The translations under genes and the position numbers were made by a program. Below the pieces are notes generated by a model, which worked only from the letters and a program-made list of their open reading frames with translations, was not told the origin of the DNA and made no database searches. A stretch of 64,000 nt of DNA, from positions 1,054,001-1,118,000 of the forward strand of contig MKTY01000020.1 of assembly GCA_001898485.1 (NCBI GenBank), in the 5' to 3' direction. Below are positions 9,473 through 17,706 of the stretch, piece by piece; the stretch's first letter is position 1, and each line of letters opens with the position of its first letter. This DNA is from Sphingobacteriales bacterium 46-32. GTDB lineage: Bacteria; Bacteroidota; Bacteroidia; Chitinophagales; Chitinophagaceae.

Positions 9473-9483
9473 AATATAGGAAA

Positions 9484-10494
9484 TTAAAGACCAGCCTTGG
9501 CACTGATCTCAAGCATTCGGTCGATGGGTTTACGGGCAGCAAGACGCAGTTCTTCATCCATAATAATCTCCGGTGTCTCATACTCCATACACAGATATAA
9601 TTTCTCCAGCGAATTGAGCTTCATATGCGGGCAGTCATTGCACGCACAACTGTTATTGGGAGGGGCCGGAATAAATGTTTTATCAGGGCTGGCCTTCATC
9701 ATCTGGTGAAGTATACCAGATTCTGTAGCTACAATAAACTCGGTAGAAGGATCTGTTTGAGTGAACTTGAGCAGTCCTGTTGTAGACCCGATGTAATCAG
9801 CCATTTTAAGAATTGGCTCTTCACATTCGGGATGTGCTATAAATTTAGCATTTGGATGCCTCATTTTAAGTTTCGTGATCTTTTCGAGGCTGAATATCTC
9901 GTGTACCATACAGGCCCCGTTCCACAAAAGCATATTGCGGCCGGTCACTTTGTTGATGTAGGCGCCCAGGTTTTTATCAGGGGCAAAGATGATGGGCTGA
10001 TCTTTAGGAAAACTATCCACGATGATACGGGCATTGCTGCTTGTGACAATTACATCACTCAGCGCCTTTATACCTGCACTGCAGTTGATATAACTCACCA
10101 CCACATGATCTGGGTGCTGATCCCTGAATTGTTTAAAAAGAGGCGGTGGACAGCTGTCGCTAAGCGAGCAACCTGCTTTCAAATCCGGAATCACGACCTT
10201 TTTGGTCGGGTTGAGGATCTTCGCAGTCTCTGCCATGAAATGCACACCGGCAAAAACGATCATATCGGCATTGGTCTTTTGCGCTTCCTGAGCCAGCCCC
10301 AGGCTGTCGCCAATATAGTCAGCCACATCCTGAATATCAGCTTCCTGGTAATAGTGCGCAAGCACAACAGCATTTTTCTCTTTTTTGAGGCGCTGTATTT
10401 CTGCAAAAAGATCCAGTTTAGGATCAATGTCCACATCCAGAAACCCTTTTTTGTTCACTGCATCCATCGCTGTTTTCAATGCTGTTGTGTTCAT
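9484..10494 (-). CDS. nadA: quinolinate synthase NadA
   Basis: NadA condenses iminoaspartate with dihydroxyacetone phosphate to quinolinate in de novo NAD synthesis, using a [4Fe-4S] cluster. Conserved pieces include [45 protein letters not shown], the AHPECEE motif and the C-terminal cysteine-rich [13 protein letters not shown] use the ATG at 10492-10494, giving 336 residues, because an in-frame upstream start adds eight residues unlike the family. nadB is not in the window. The gene starts next to the candidate replication origin and is read away from it. Confidence 0.97.
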   Translation of the reverse strand: MNTTALKTAMDAVNKKGFLDVDIDPKLDLFAEIQRLKKEKNAVVLAHYYQEADIQDVADYIGDSLGLAQEAQKTNADMIVFAGVHFMAETAKILNPTKKVVIPDLKAGCSLSDSCPPPLFKQFRDQHPDHVVVSYINCSAGIKALSDVIVTSSNARIIVDSFPKDQPIIFAPDKNLGAYINKVTGRNMLLWNGACMVHEIFSLEKITKLKMRHPNAKFIAHPECEEPILKMADYIGSTTGLLKFTQTDPSTEFIVATESGILHQMMKASPDKTFIPAPPNNSCACNDCPHMKLNSLEKLYLCMEYETPEIIMDEELRLAARKPIDRMLEISAKAGL

Positions 10495-10518
10495 ACTGAT
10501 CGTTTTTCGAGAGAGCAA

Positions 10519-11069
10519 TATTCCAACTGCTTTTCCGATTTTTCAAAAGAAAATCTTTGGCCGCCCTTTTCTCTAATAATAATTGTATTAATATATTTTT
10601 TATAAAAAAGCTTATTATTATTACGGCTGTGAATTCGTGGAAAAGTCAGGATACAAAATTATTGTTTTTTCAATATCCACATTTTTCACCCCATAATTCA
10701 CATCAAATATGCGCGCTCCACCTGCATTTGAGGCAGAAATCCACAATTAGTGAATAACTGAAATGGTACTAAAAGAAGCAGATTTTTGGAACCAAAAATT
10801 GTGGATAGACATGGGAAAAATCGGGAATTAGTAATACGACGGTGAGCGTTGACCCGCTACTCACTATTTTGTCGCCATTAATTCTATTTCATGTTCACGT
10901 TTCACGCCGCATTATTCACATATAATAGTGGATATCCACAGGTCATTGGGAGTAAATTCTTTGCTGCCGGCCAGGTTTTGGGTACGTTTTGCATCGCCGG
11001 TTCAGACTAATCCACCATTTCCTCAACCGTAAAATGGCCTACTTTTAAGCCTTAAAACGTGTTTACTAT
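10519..11069. other. candidate chromosomal replication origin (oriC)
   Basis: This non-coding gap between the divergently read nadA and S46 peptidase genes contains a very AT-rich stretch at about 10573-10620, then DnaA-box-like nonamers (consensus TTATCCACA). They are ATATCCACA at 10673-10681, TAATTCACA at 10694-10702, AAATCCACA at 10737-10745, TGTGGATAG (reverse) at 10800-10808, TTATTCACA at 10912-10920 and ATATCCACA at 10932-10940. The last is part of the palindrome GTGGATATCCAC at 10928-10939. AT-rich DNA beside clustered DnaA boxes is the usual plan of a bacterial origin. Base skew of plus-strand genes appears to change sign across this point. dnaN lies 12 kb away; dnaA is not in the window. 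The gap must also hold the promoters of both neighbours. Confidence 0.5.
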
Positions 11070-13211
11070 ATGAATAAGCTTAAATCTATGTTACTGGGCC
11101 TCTTGCTGCTTCCGGTAATCTGTTTACGTGCCGAAGAAGGAATGTGGCTTCCTTTTTTGCTGGAAAAGATGAATGAAAAGGATATGAAGAGTAAGGGGAT
11201 GAAGATTAGTGCAAAGGATATATATAGTATTAATAATGGCAGTCTGAAAGATGCTATTGTAAGCTTTGGTGGGTTTTGTACCGGTGAAGTGATCTCTACA
11301 CAGGGCCTGGTGCTTACTAATCACCACTGTGGTTTTGATGCCATTCAAAACCACTCCAGCCTAGAACATAATTATATAAGAGATGGTTTTTGGGCTATGG
11401 ATAAGAGCCAGGAACTTAGAAATCCAGGTCTTTTCGTAACATTTATTGTACGTATCGATGATGTGAGCGCCCAGGTGCTGGCAGGTGTAAAGCCAGGAAT
11501 GGCGGAAAATGAGCGGCAGTCTGTTATTGATAAAAATATAAACCAGGTCAATCAGCAGGTAAAAAGAGAATCCTGGCAAAAGTCGTTTGTGAGAGCCTTT
11601 TTTGAAGGAAACCAGTATTTTCTTTTTGTAACAGAAACCTATAATGATATACGCCTGGTAGGCGCTCCGCCCTCTTCTATCGGCAATTTTGGAAAAGATT
11701 CTGATAACTGGATGTGGCCACGCCATACGGGCGATTTCTCCATGTTTCGCATTTATGCTGGTAAAGACAATAAACCGGCCGACTATTCACCCGATAATGT
11801 GCCCTATGTGCCAAAAAAAGCCCTTTCTATCTCCATGTCGGGCGTGCAACAAAATGATTTTACCATGGTTTTTGGCTTTCCCGGCCGTACCATGGAGTAT
11901 CTGCATTCGGCAGCTGTAGAGCAAACAATGGATGTAAATGATCCGGCCAAAATCGCCATTCGCGATAAGGCTCTGGCCGTAATCGATGGATTTATGCGTA
12001 AAGATGAAGGTATCAAAATTCAGTATGCTGCCAAATACGCCAGTATCAGTAATGCCTGGAAGAAATGGCAGGGCGAAGTGCTGGGGCTCAAAAGAACGGG
12101 TGCCGTGGATAAGAAAAAAGCCTACGAAGCCGAGTTTCAGAGAAGAGTAAATGGTAATCCACAATGGAAAGCAGCTTACGGTTTCTTGCTGCAGGAGCTT
12201 GGTGCGGCTTATGAGGAACTGAAACCCTATGGGCTGGCCCGCGATTATTACCTGGAAATAACCAGCAAGATTGAGGTTTTTAGCATTATCAACCAGCTTT
12301 GGGCACTGGGTAATGCTAAAGGGAAGTCTAATTATAATACAGTGCTTGCCCGGGTAAAAGACCGGCTTGCGGATCTGTACAATGAATACAGCCCTGTGGT
12401 AGACGAGCAACTTTTTGGGCGGTTGATGGAAATGTATGCAGGTCAGCCCGCAACCTATGTGGCCGCATCTGCCAAATCCGGAGATTATACTGCCCTGGCG
12501 CGCCAGCTCTACAGCCAGACCAGCCTGACCAATGGCAAGGCTACTCTGGCCGCCCTGGAGCAGAATCCGGATGACTTACTCGGCCGTCTGCAGCAGGATA
12601 AACTTGTGGCCATATATAGTGATATGGCCGACCTGTACAACGAAAAAGTAGCTGCCCGCCTCAACCAGATACAGGACCGTATTAATCAGCTGCAACGCAC
12701 TTATATGCAGGCACAGATGGACGTGATGAAGGAAAAGAAATTCTATCCCGATGCCAATAGCACCCTGCGGGTGACCTATGGAAATGTAAAAGGATACCAG
12801 GCCCGCGATGCTGTACAGTATGATTATTATACCTATCTCGATGGTGTGATGCAGAAATATGTGCCCGGCGATTATGAATTTGATGTGCCTGCCCGCCTCC
12901 GCGAGCTGTATGCAGCCAAAGATTATGGACCTTATGGATCAAATGGTAAAATGCCGGTTTGTTTTATTGCCAGCAACCATACCACCGGCGGCAACTCGGG
13001 CAGCCCGGCTCTTGATGCATGGGGCAACCTGATTGGTCTCAATTTTGACCGGGTTTGGGAGGGCACTATGAGTGACATTAACTATGATCCTTCTATTTGC
13101 CGTAATATCATGGTAGATATCCGCTATGTATTATTTATTGTAGACAAATACGCAGGGGCCGGCCACCTGGTTAAGGAAATGAAACTGGTGAACCCCAAAA
13201 AAGGATCCTGA
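11070..13211 (+). CDS. S46 family dipeptidyl-peptidase, DPP11-like (acidic P1 specificity)
   Basis: An exported serine peptidase of 713 residues that removes dipeptides from the N-terminus of peptides, a nutrient-processing role in the periplasm. A signal peptide covers residues 1-20. The catalytic histidine is H85 in VLTNHHCGFDA; the catalytic serine is S643 in TTGGNSGSP. R661 (in NFDRVWEG) lies exactly 18 residues after the serine, the same spacing as Ser655-Arg673 of Porphyromonas gingivalis DPP11, where the arginine selects Asp/Glu at P1; DPP7 has glycine there. This makes a DPP11-type enzyme likely. A rho-independent terminator follows directly. Confidence 0.93.
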   Translation: MNKLKSMLLGLLLLPVICLRAEEGMWLPFLLEKMNEKDMKSKGMKISAKDIYSINNGSLKDAIVSFGGFCTGEVISTQGLVLTNHHCGFDAIQNHSSLEHNYIRDGFWAMDKSQELRNPGLFVTFIVRIDDVSAQVLAGVKPGMAENERQSVIDKNINQVNQQVKRESWQKSFVRAFFEGNQYFLFVTETYNDIRLVGAPPSSIGNFGKDSDNWMWPRHTGDFSMFRIYAGKDNKPADYSPDNVPYVPKKALSISMSGVQQNDFTMVFGFPGRTMEYLHSAAVEQTMDVNDPAKIAIRDKALAVIDGFMRKDEGIKIQYAAKYASISNAWKKWQGEVLGLKRTGAVDKKKAYEAEFQRRVNGNPQWKAAYGFLLQELGAAYEELKPYGLARDYYLEITSKIEVFSIINQLWALGNAKGKSNYNTVLARVKDRLADLYNEYSPVVDEQLFGRLMEMYAGQPATYVAASAKSGDYTALARQLYSQTSLTNGKATLAALEQNPDDLLGRLQQDKLVAIYSDMADLYNEKVAARLNQIQDRINQLQRTYMQAQMDVMKEKKFYPDANSTLRVTYGNVKGYQARDAVQYDYYTYLDGVMQKYVPGDYEFDVPARLRELYAAKDYGPYGSNGKMPVCFIASNHTTGGNSGSPALDAWGNLIGLNFDRVWEGTMSDINYDPSICRNIMVDIRYVLFIVDKYAGAGHLVKEMKLVNPKKGS

Positions 13212-13233
13212 TATTGACGCGAAAAGCGGATTG

Positions 13234-13262
13234 AAGGGCTGTTTACGACAGCCCTTTTTTAT
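13234..13262 (+). terminator. rho-independent terminator after the S46 peptidase gene
   Basis: A perfect 9-bp stem (AAGGGCTGT at 13234-13242 with ACAGCCCTT at 13248-13256) encloses a five-base loop and runs into a T tract. It lies 22 bases after the peptidase stop codon. Confidence 0.9.
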
Positions 13263-13341
13263 TCTGCCCAATGCCCGTAAACCCCTGAAAAAACAGGCTT
13301 TCCGGCAGTTATCCACAATTTTTTCATATCTATAATTCCCC

Positions 13342-13349
13342 TATTTTTG
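13342..13349 (+). promoter_or_regulatory. promoter -7 box for the PpiD-like gene
   Basis: TATTTTTG matches the Bacteroidota primary sigma factor -7 consensus TAnnTTTG exactly. It is 33 bases before the ATG at 13383 and lies after the terminator of the previous gene, so this gene probably has its own promoter. Confidence 0.6.
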
Positions 13350-13382
13350 CCATCCGTTTTTTTAAACCCTACATAATATAAT

Positions 13383-15536
13383 ATGTCAGTAATCCAGCAG
13401 ATCCAGGAGAAGTATGCAAAACTTATGGCCATTATCATTGCCCTGGCCCTGATCATTTTTGTTGTAATGCTTGCTTTTGAAAATGGCGGCAGCCTCTTTC
13501 GTGGTGGCAACAGCACATCTGTAGGGAAAGTAAATGGAAAATCGATTGAGCAGGCAGAGTTTGCCAACATGGTAGAGCAACAGAAAAACTACATGATCCA
13601 GCAGGGATATCCCCAAAGCGAAGCGCTCACCCAGCAAGCTGTGAGCAATGCCTGGAACATGGAAGTAAACCGTATACTGCTTGAAACAGAAATGAAAAAA
13701 CTGGGTATGCAGATCGGTAAGAAAGAACTTGGCGATATCCTCTATGGCGCCAACCCTCCTGCAGACCTCCGCCAGCGTTTTTCTGATCCCGAAACCGGTG
13801 TATATAATGCACAGGCAGCCAAACAGGCTATCGACAATATGCTCAAAACAGCAGATGCCAAATCAAAAGAGCAGTTCAACCTGTATCTGAACAGCCTGGA
13901 GAACATGCGTCTCGAAGAAAAATATACATCACTCCTTAATAATAGTATCAACTTCCCCCGTTGGCTTATAGAAAAACAAAATGAAGACAATAGCCTGATG
14001 GCCCGTGTTTCTTTTGTTAAAGAATTTTATTCTAATGTGGCCGACACTGCGGTGAAAGTAACCGATAAGGAAATCGAAGAGTATGTTGCAAAACATAAAA
14101 GCGAATTCAAACAGGAAGAAAGCCGCAGTATTGCCTATGTAGCCTTCAGTGCATTGCCCACCGGCGAAGACAGTGCAACTGCTCTTAAATCGATTGTAGA
14201 TCTGAAACCCGAGTTTGATACAACATCTGATGCCGGATCATTTGTACTCCGCAATGGAAGCTCACTTGAATACTCAGACAGCTATTTCCCCAAATCGCAG
14301 CTTACAATGGCCAACATGCAAATGGGTCTTTCTTTTAAAGACACCATCCTGTCTCTGGCGAAAAATGCGGTATACGGACCCTACATGGATGGTAATAGTT
14401 ATGTACTGGCCAAAATGCTCGACAGCAAAGTGCTGCCCGATTCAGTAAAATGCCGTCACATTCTGATCAGCACCAATGAGCAACAGGGTGGTTTTGCCGA
14501 CAGCACTGCCAAACGTAAGATTGACAGCATTGAAGCTGCTATTAAAGGTGGTGCCAGCTGGGCAGCACTCGCAGCCAGTTATAATCCCGATGGCACCCGT
14601 ACTACTGCTGGTGAAATGACGTTTTCTTCTACACAGATTCAGGCAGAAGGATTTGCACCTGAGTTTGGACAGTTCATTCTTTTTGATGGCAAACCCGGCG
14701 AAAGCAAAGTGGTAAAAACCTCTTTCGGTTATCACTATATCAATATCATGAGCTTCATCAAACCGGAGCAGCATTATAAGATCGCTTACTTTGCCCGTCC
14801 TATTGAAGCCAGCCAGGAAACAGACAACAACGCCAATAACCTGGCCAACAAATTTGCTGCCGACAGCCGCGATGCCAAATCGTTTGATGCCAGCGCAGAA
14901 AAACTGAAAGCAGAGGGTATCAATAAACTGATAGCTACAGATATTCCGCCTACCGGATCACAAATAGTAGGTCTGGGTGTATCACGCAATTTTGTAAAAG
15001 AAATCTATGCCGCCGATAAGGGCGATGTGCTGGCTCCTGAGCGCGTGGGCGACAACTGGGTGGTAGCCATGGTAACAGATGTACAGAAAGAAGGCACTAT
15101 GCCCGCAGCCAAAGCCCGCTACATGGTAGAGCCCCTGTTGCTGAAACATAAAAAAGCAGAGGTAATTGCCAAAAAAATAGGGACCATCACCACACTTGAG
15201 GCAGCAGCAGCAGCACTCGGTGGCCGTAATATTGAAACAGCCGACAGTCTGCGTTTTGCCGGCGCACGCCCTGCATCACTCAGCAGCGAAACCCGCGTAA
15301 TCGGAGCTGCCTTTAATATGCAGAATAAAGGAAAAGTAGTACCGCAGGCGCTCGAAGGAGCAGAAGGCGTGTATGTACTTCGTGTGGATGATATTTCTGC
15401 TACAGCTAATACAGACAGCAATGTGGCCGAACAGCGCAAAGCACAGTATCAGCAGGCCAAAATGCGCGGTTCTTATCCCCCACTTGCCCTGCGTGAAGCA
15501 GCAACTATCAAGAATAATTTGTCTAAGGTGTATTAA
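13383..15536 (+). CDS. membrane-anchored peptidylprolyl isomerase / foldase, PpiD-SurA type
   Basis: A 717-residue periplasmic chaperone-isomerase anchored by one N-terminal membrane segment (about 14-32, LMAIIIALALIIFVVMLAF). The long helical SurA_N/PpiD-like region (about 45-300) starts with KVNGKSIEQAEF, a hallmark of these foldases. A parvulin (PpiC) domain spans about 353-460 (VKCRHILIS, then TSFGYHYINI). A second, less conserved parvulin-like region follows (KGDVLAPERVGDNWVVAMV). It should assist folding of exported and outer-membrane proteins at the inner membrane. A terminator follows at 15564. Calling it PpiD rather than SurA rests on the membrane anchor. Confidence 0.9.
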   Translation: MSVIQQIQEKYAKLMAIIIALALIIFVVMLAFENGGSLFRGGNSTSVGKVNGKSIEQAEFANMVEQQKNYMIQQGYPQSEALTQQAVSNAWNMEVNRILLETEMKKLGMQIGKKELGDILYGANPPADLRQRFSDPETGVYNAQAAKQAIDNMLKTADAKSKEQFNLYLNSLENMRLEEKYTSLLNNSINFPRWLIEKQNEDNSLMARVSFVKEFYSNVADTAVKVTDKEIEEYVAKHKSEFKQEESRSIAYVAFSALPTGEDSATALKSIVDLKPEFDTTSDAGSFVLRNGSSLEYSDSYFPKSQLTMANMQMGLSFKDTILSLAKNAVYGPYMDGNSYVLAKMLDSKVLPDSVKCRHILISTNEQQGGFADSTAKRKIDSIEAAIKGGASWAALAASYNPDGTRTTAGEMTFSSTQIQAEGFAPEFGQFILFDGKPGESKVVKTSFGYHYINIMSFIKPEQHYKIAYFARPIEASQETDNNANNLANKFAADSRDAKSFDASAEKLKAEGINKLIATDIPPTGSQIVGLGVSRNFVKEIYAADKGDVLAPERVGDNWVVAMVTDVQKEGTMPAAKARYMVEPLLLKHKKAEVIAKKIGTITTLEAAAAALGGRNIETADSLRFAGARPASLSSETRVIGAAFNMQNKGKVVPQALEGAEGVYVLRVDDISATANTDSNVAEQRKAQYQQAKMRGSYPPLALREAATIKNNLSKVY

Positions 15537-15563
15537 TTTGCTGACAACCAAAACTAACTGCAC

Positions 15564-15595
15564 AACCCCGGATTATATCCGGGGTTTCTTTTTGT
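15564..15595 (+). terminator. rho-independent terminator after the PpiD-like gene
   Basis: The stem AACCCCGGA (15564-15572) pairs with TCCGGGGTT (15578-15586) around a five-base loop, followed by a T-rich tract. It begins 27 bases after the stop codon. Confidence 0.9.
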
Positions 15596-15653
15596 ACCCT
15601 GTGCCAACATCTGCTGGCAGATAGATGTTATCTTAGCAACAGATAATGCAGTT

Positions 15654-16160
15654 ATGTCAGAAATCATTGTAAATAAGGTAGCCGAAAGCGGGATAGTGAC
15701 GATTGATCCGGCCAGCCTCCTGCCCTCCGCAGAAATAATCACTTTTGATATAAAAGAGTTCCTCTTTATGGGCCTTATTCTGAAAGAAAAAGATTTCAGG
15801 GAGGCACTGAAGAATACAGACTGGCAGCAATATGCCGGAAAACAGGTAGCCCTTACCTGCACTGCCGATGCCATTATACCAGCCTGGGCCTGGATGCTGG
15901 TCATGACATATCTGCAACCCGTAGCCACCGATGTGATAATGGGTGACGAAGCAGAGGCCCGGCGCCAGCTTTTTCTCCGTAATATCCAGCAACTGGAAAC
16001 AAGCGGCTATGCCGATAAACGCATCGTGATCAAAGGTTGTGGAGATACGCCCATTGCCGATTTTGCTTATATGGAACTCACCAAAAAACTGTTGCCGGTG
16101 GCCCGGAGCATCATGTTTGGTGAACCCTGCAGTACAGTGCCGGTATATAAAAAGCGTTAA
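15654..16160 (+). CDS. DUF2480 family protein
   Basis: A 168-residue soluble protein with the look of the DUF2480 family, known mainly from Bacteroidota. Recognisable parts are the N-terminus (IVNKVAESGIVTIDPASL), FDIKEFLFMGLILKEKDFRE, the central VALTCTADAIIPAWAWML and the end with YMELTKKLLPVARSIMFGEPCS. The family has no known function. The tail is near-basic and there is no signal peptide. Its stop codon overlaps the stop of the convergent corA gene by the shared TTAA. Confidence 0.85.
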   Translation: MSEIIVNKVAESGIVTIDPASLLPSAEIITFDIKEFLFMGLILKEKDFREALKNTDWQQYAGKQVALTCTADAIIPAWAWMLVMTYLQPVATDVIMGDEAEARRQLFLRNIQQLETSGYADKRIVIKGCGDTPIADFAYMELTKKLLPVARSIMFGEPCSTVPVYKKR

Positions 16161-17266
16161 AACCAGCCACGTTTTCTGAATACCATGATCATCCATACAG
16201 GTATGATCAGCATGATGGCAACAGCAACCCAGAACCCGTATTGATTGTGCAGGTACGGAATACTGTCAAAGTTCATCCCGAAAATGCCTCCTACCACGGT
16301 GGCTGGCGCCAGCAGGCAGGTCACAATAGCCATCACCTTCATTACTTCATTCATCTTCAGGTTTACGTTATTGATATACAGGTCCTGCATGCTCACCATA
16401 ATATCGCGGTAGTTGTCTGCCAGGTCAATCGCCTGCACAATATGATCATAGATATCTTTAAAATATTTGGTGTTGCGGTCATCGAGCAAATCGCTCTCGC
16501 TGCGCAAAATGCCGCCAATAAGATCGCGTACAGGTACCGTATTGCGTTTTAATACGATCAACTCCTTGCGCAGCTGGTTGATGCGTGCCAGTGATCGTTT
16601 ATTGCTGTTGCGAATTACTTCTTCTTCCAGCTGCTCAATACGATCGCCGAGTTTTTCCATGACAAGGAAATAATTATCGACAATCAGATCAAGCATGGTA
16701 TAACAGAGATAATCTGCACCACGCTGCCTGGCTTTGCTGCTGGGCATTTTTAACCGCTCTCTCAACGGATTAAATACATCGCGGCTGGCATCTTCCTGAA
16801 AGCTGATTACAAAATTGGTACCCAGCACGATGCTGATTTGTTCCTGCTCTACGGTCTGCTTTACTTCATTATAATAGAGCATATTCAGCAGGCAAAACAA
16901 TACGCCCTCCACTTCATCCATTTTGGGCCGCTGATTGATGCTCAGGATATCTTCTATCAGTAGCGGGTGTATACCAAAATGGGCCGACACCTTATCTACT
17001 TCAGTTTTACGGAGCCCATCTATATTGATCCAGGAAATGCGTGGACTGTCTTTATATCCAAAAGTATCTTCTACACAGGTCAGCTTCTTTTCCTCCATAC
17101 TCTGGCCATCGTAATCAAAGGCAAAAACCACTACATCGCGGGCTTCTTCGCGTGTGGGGATGATGGTGGGGTTTACAGAAAGAATCTCCTTCGTTCGTTG
17201 TGTACCAAAGAGTTTGGGCAGGTTGAGGTACCGCAGGTATTTTTCTGGTTTCAGACGCACATTCAT
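16157..17266 (-). CDS. corA: CorA-type magnesium/cobalt transporter
   Basis: A 369-residue divalent-cation channel of the CorA family in the inner membrane. The C-terminus has two membrane helices; the first ends in the signature GMNF (in GGIFGMNFDSIPYL) and the second is WVAVAIMLIIPVWMIMVF, followed by a basic end. The large cytoplasmic N-terminal domain contains the long stalk helix (DRIEQLEEEVIRNSNKRSL onward). Length and signature are typical. It is read leftward and converges on the DUF2480 gene with a four-base overlap of stops. Confidence 0.95.
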   Translation of the reverse strand: MNVRLKPEKYLRYLNLPKLFGTQRTKEILSVNPTIIPTREEARDVVVFAFDYDGQSMEEKKLTCVEDTFGYKDSPRISWINIDGLRKTEVDKVSAHFGIHPLLIEDILSINQRPKMDEVEGVLFCLLNMLYYNEVKQTVEQEQISIVLGTNFVISFQEDASRDVFNPLRERLKMPSSKARQRGADYLCYTMLDLIVDNYFLVMEKLGDRIEQLEEEVIRNSNKRSLARINQLRKELIVLKRNTVPVRDLIGGILRSESDLLDDRNTKYFKDIYDHIVQAIDLADNYRDIMVSMQDLYINNVNLKMNEVMKVMAIVTCLLAPATVVGGIFGMNFDSIPYLHNQYGFWVAVAIMLIIPVWMIMVFRKRGWF

Positions 17267-17339
17267 ACAAGAAAGTTAACAAAGATCGATTAAACCCCGC
17301 TAAGTACAGGGGGTCAAAAAGCCATAAAATCGCGTAGTT

Positions 17340-17630
17340 ATGAAACGAATACTCCTGATTTTTGGTCTTGCAATCATGATAAGTCAGTCTCTGCAGGCAC
17401 AACGCGTGCGTGTACAACTCGATTTTCCCGTAGGCATTGCGGTCCGCGCACCTGGTCCGCCACCTTTTCGCGGAGCCATTTGGGTTGGCCCCGAATGGCG
17501 CTGGCACCGCGGACATTATGTAGCTGCACCAGGTTACTGGACCCGCAGCCGGCACGCCTACCGCTCACCCGGCTACTGGAAACATACCCGTCGGGGTTAT
17601 GTATGGGTGCCCGGCCGCTGGCACAGATAA
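17340..17630 (+). CDS. small exported YXWGXW-like repeat protein
   Basis: A 96-residue protein with a signal peptide (residues 1-20, ending LQAQ). The mature part is very rich in W, R, H, Y, P and G and has repeats of the form GxYW or GRWH: PEWRWHRGHYVAAPGYW, then SPGYWKHTRRGY, then VWVPGRWHR. This resembles the YXWGXW repeat family of small exported proteins, whose function is unknown. It is probably periplasmic or outer-membrane associated. The gene has its own terminator and no operon partner. Confidence 0.75.
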   Translation: MKRILLIFGLAIMISQSLQAQRVRVQLDFPVGIAVRAPGPPPFRGAIWVGPEWRWHRGHYVAAPGYWTRSRHAYRSPGYWKHTRRGYVWVPGRWHR

Positions 17631-17655
17631 AAACGTTTGTTGTGATTTTTATAGT

Positions 17656-17690
17656 TAAAAAAAGGCCTCTTCATTTGAAGAGGCCTTTTG
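17656..17690. terminator. bidirectional rho-independent terminator
   Basis: A 13-bp perfect stem (AAAGGCCTCTTCA at 17661-17673 with TGAAGAGGCCTTT at 17676-17688) has A residues before it and T residues after it. It lies between the convergent small exported protein gene and the ClC gene and can serve both. Confidence 0.9.
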
Positions 17691-17706
17691 CTTTTTGGCG
17701 GAAAAA

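Noticed and set aside
9625-10605. 326-codon plus-strand open frame opposite nadA
   Set aside because: It is a shadow of the NadA gene; no conserved motif, and NadA on the other strand is unambiguous.
10557-10757. 66-codon plus-strand frame in the candidate origin region
   Set aside because: Low-complexity AT-rich sequence with no protein features; the DnaA-box-like sites overlap it.
11787-12410. 207-codon minus-strand frame within the S46 peptidase gene
   Set aside because: Shadow of the peptidase frame; no protein family visible.
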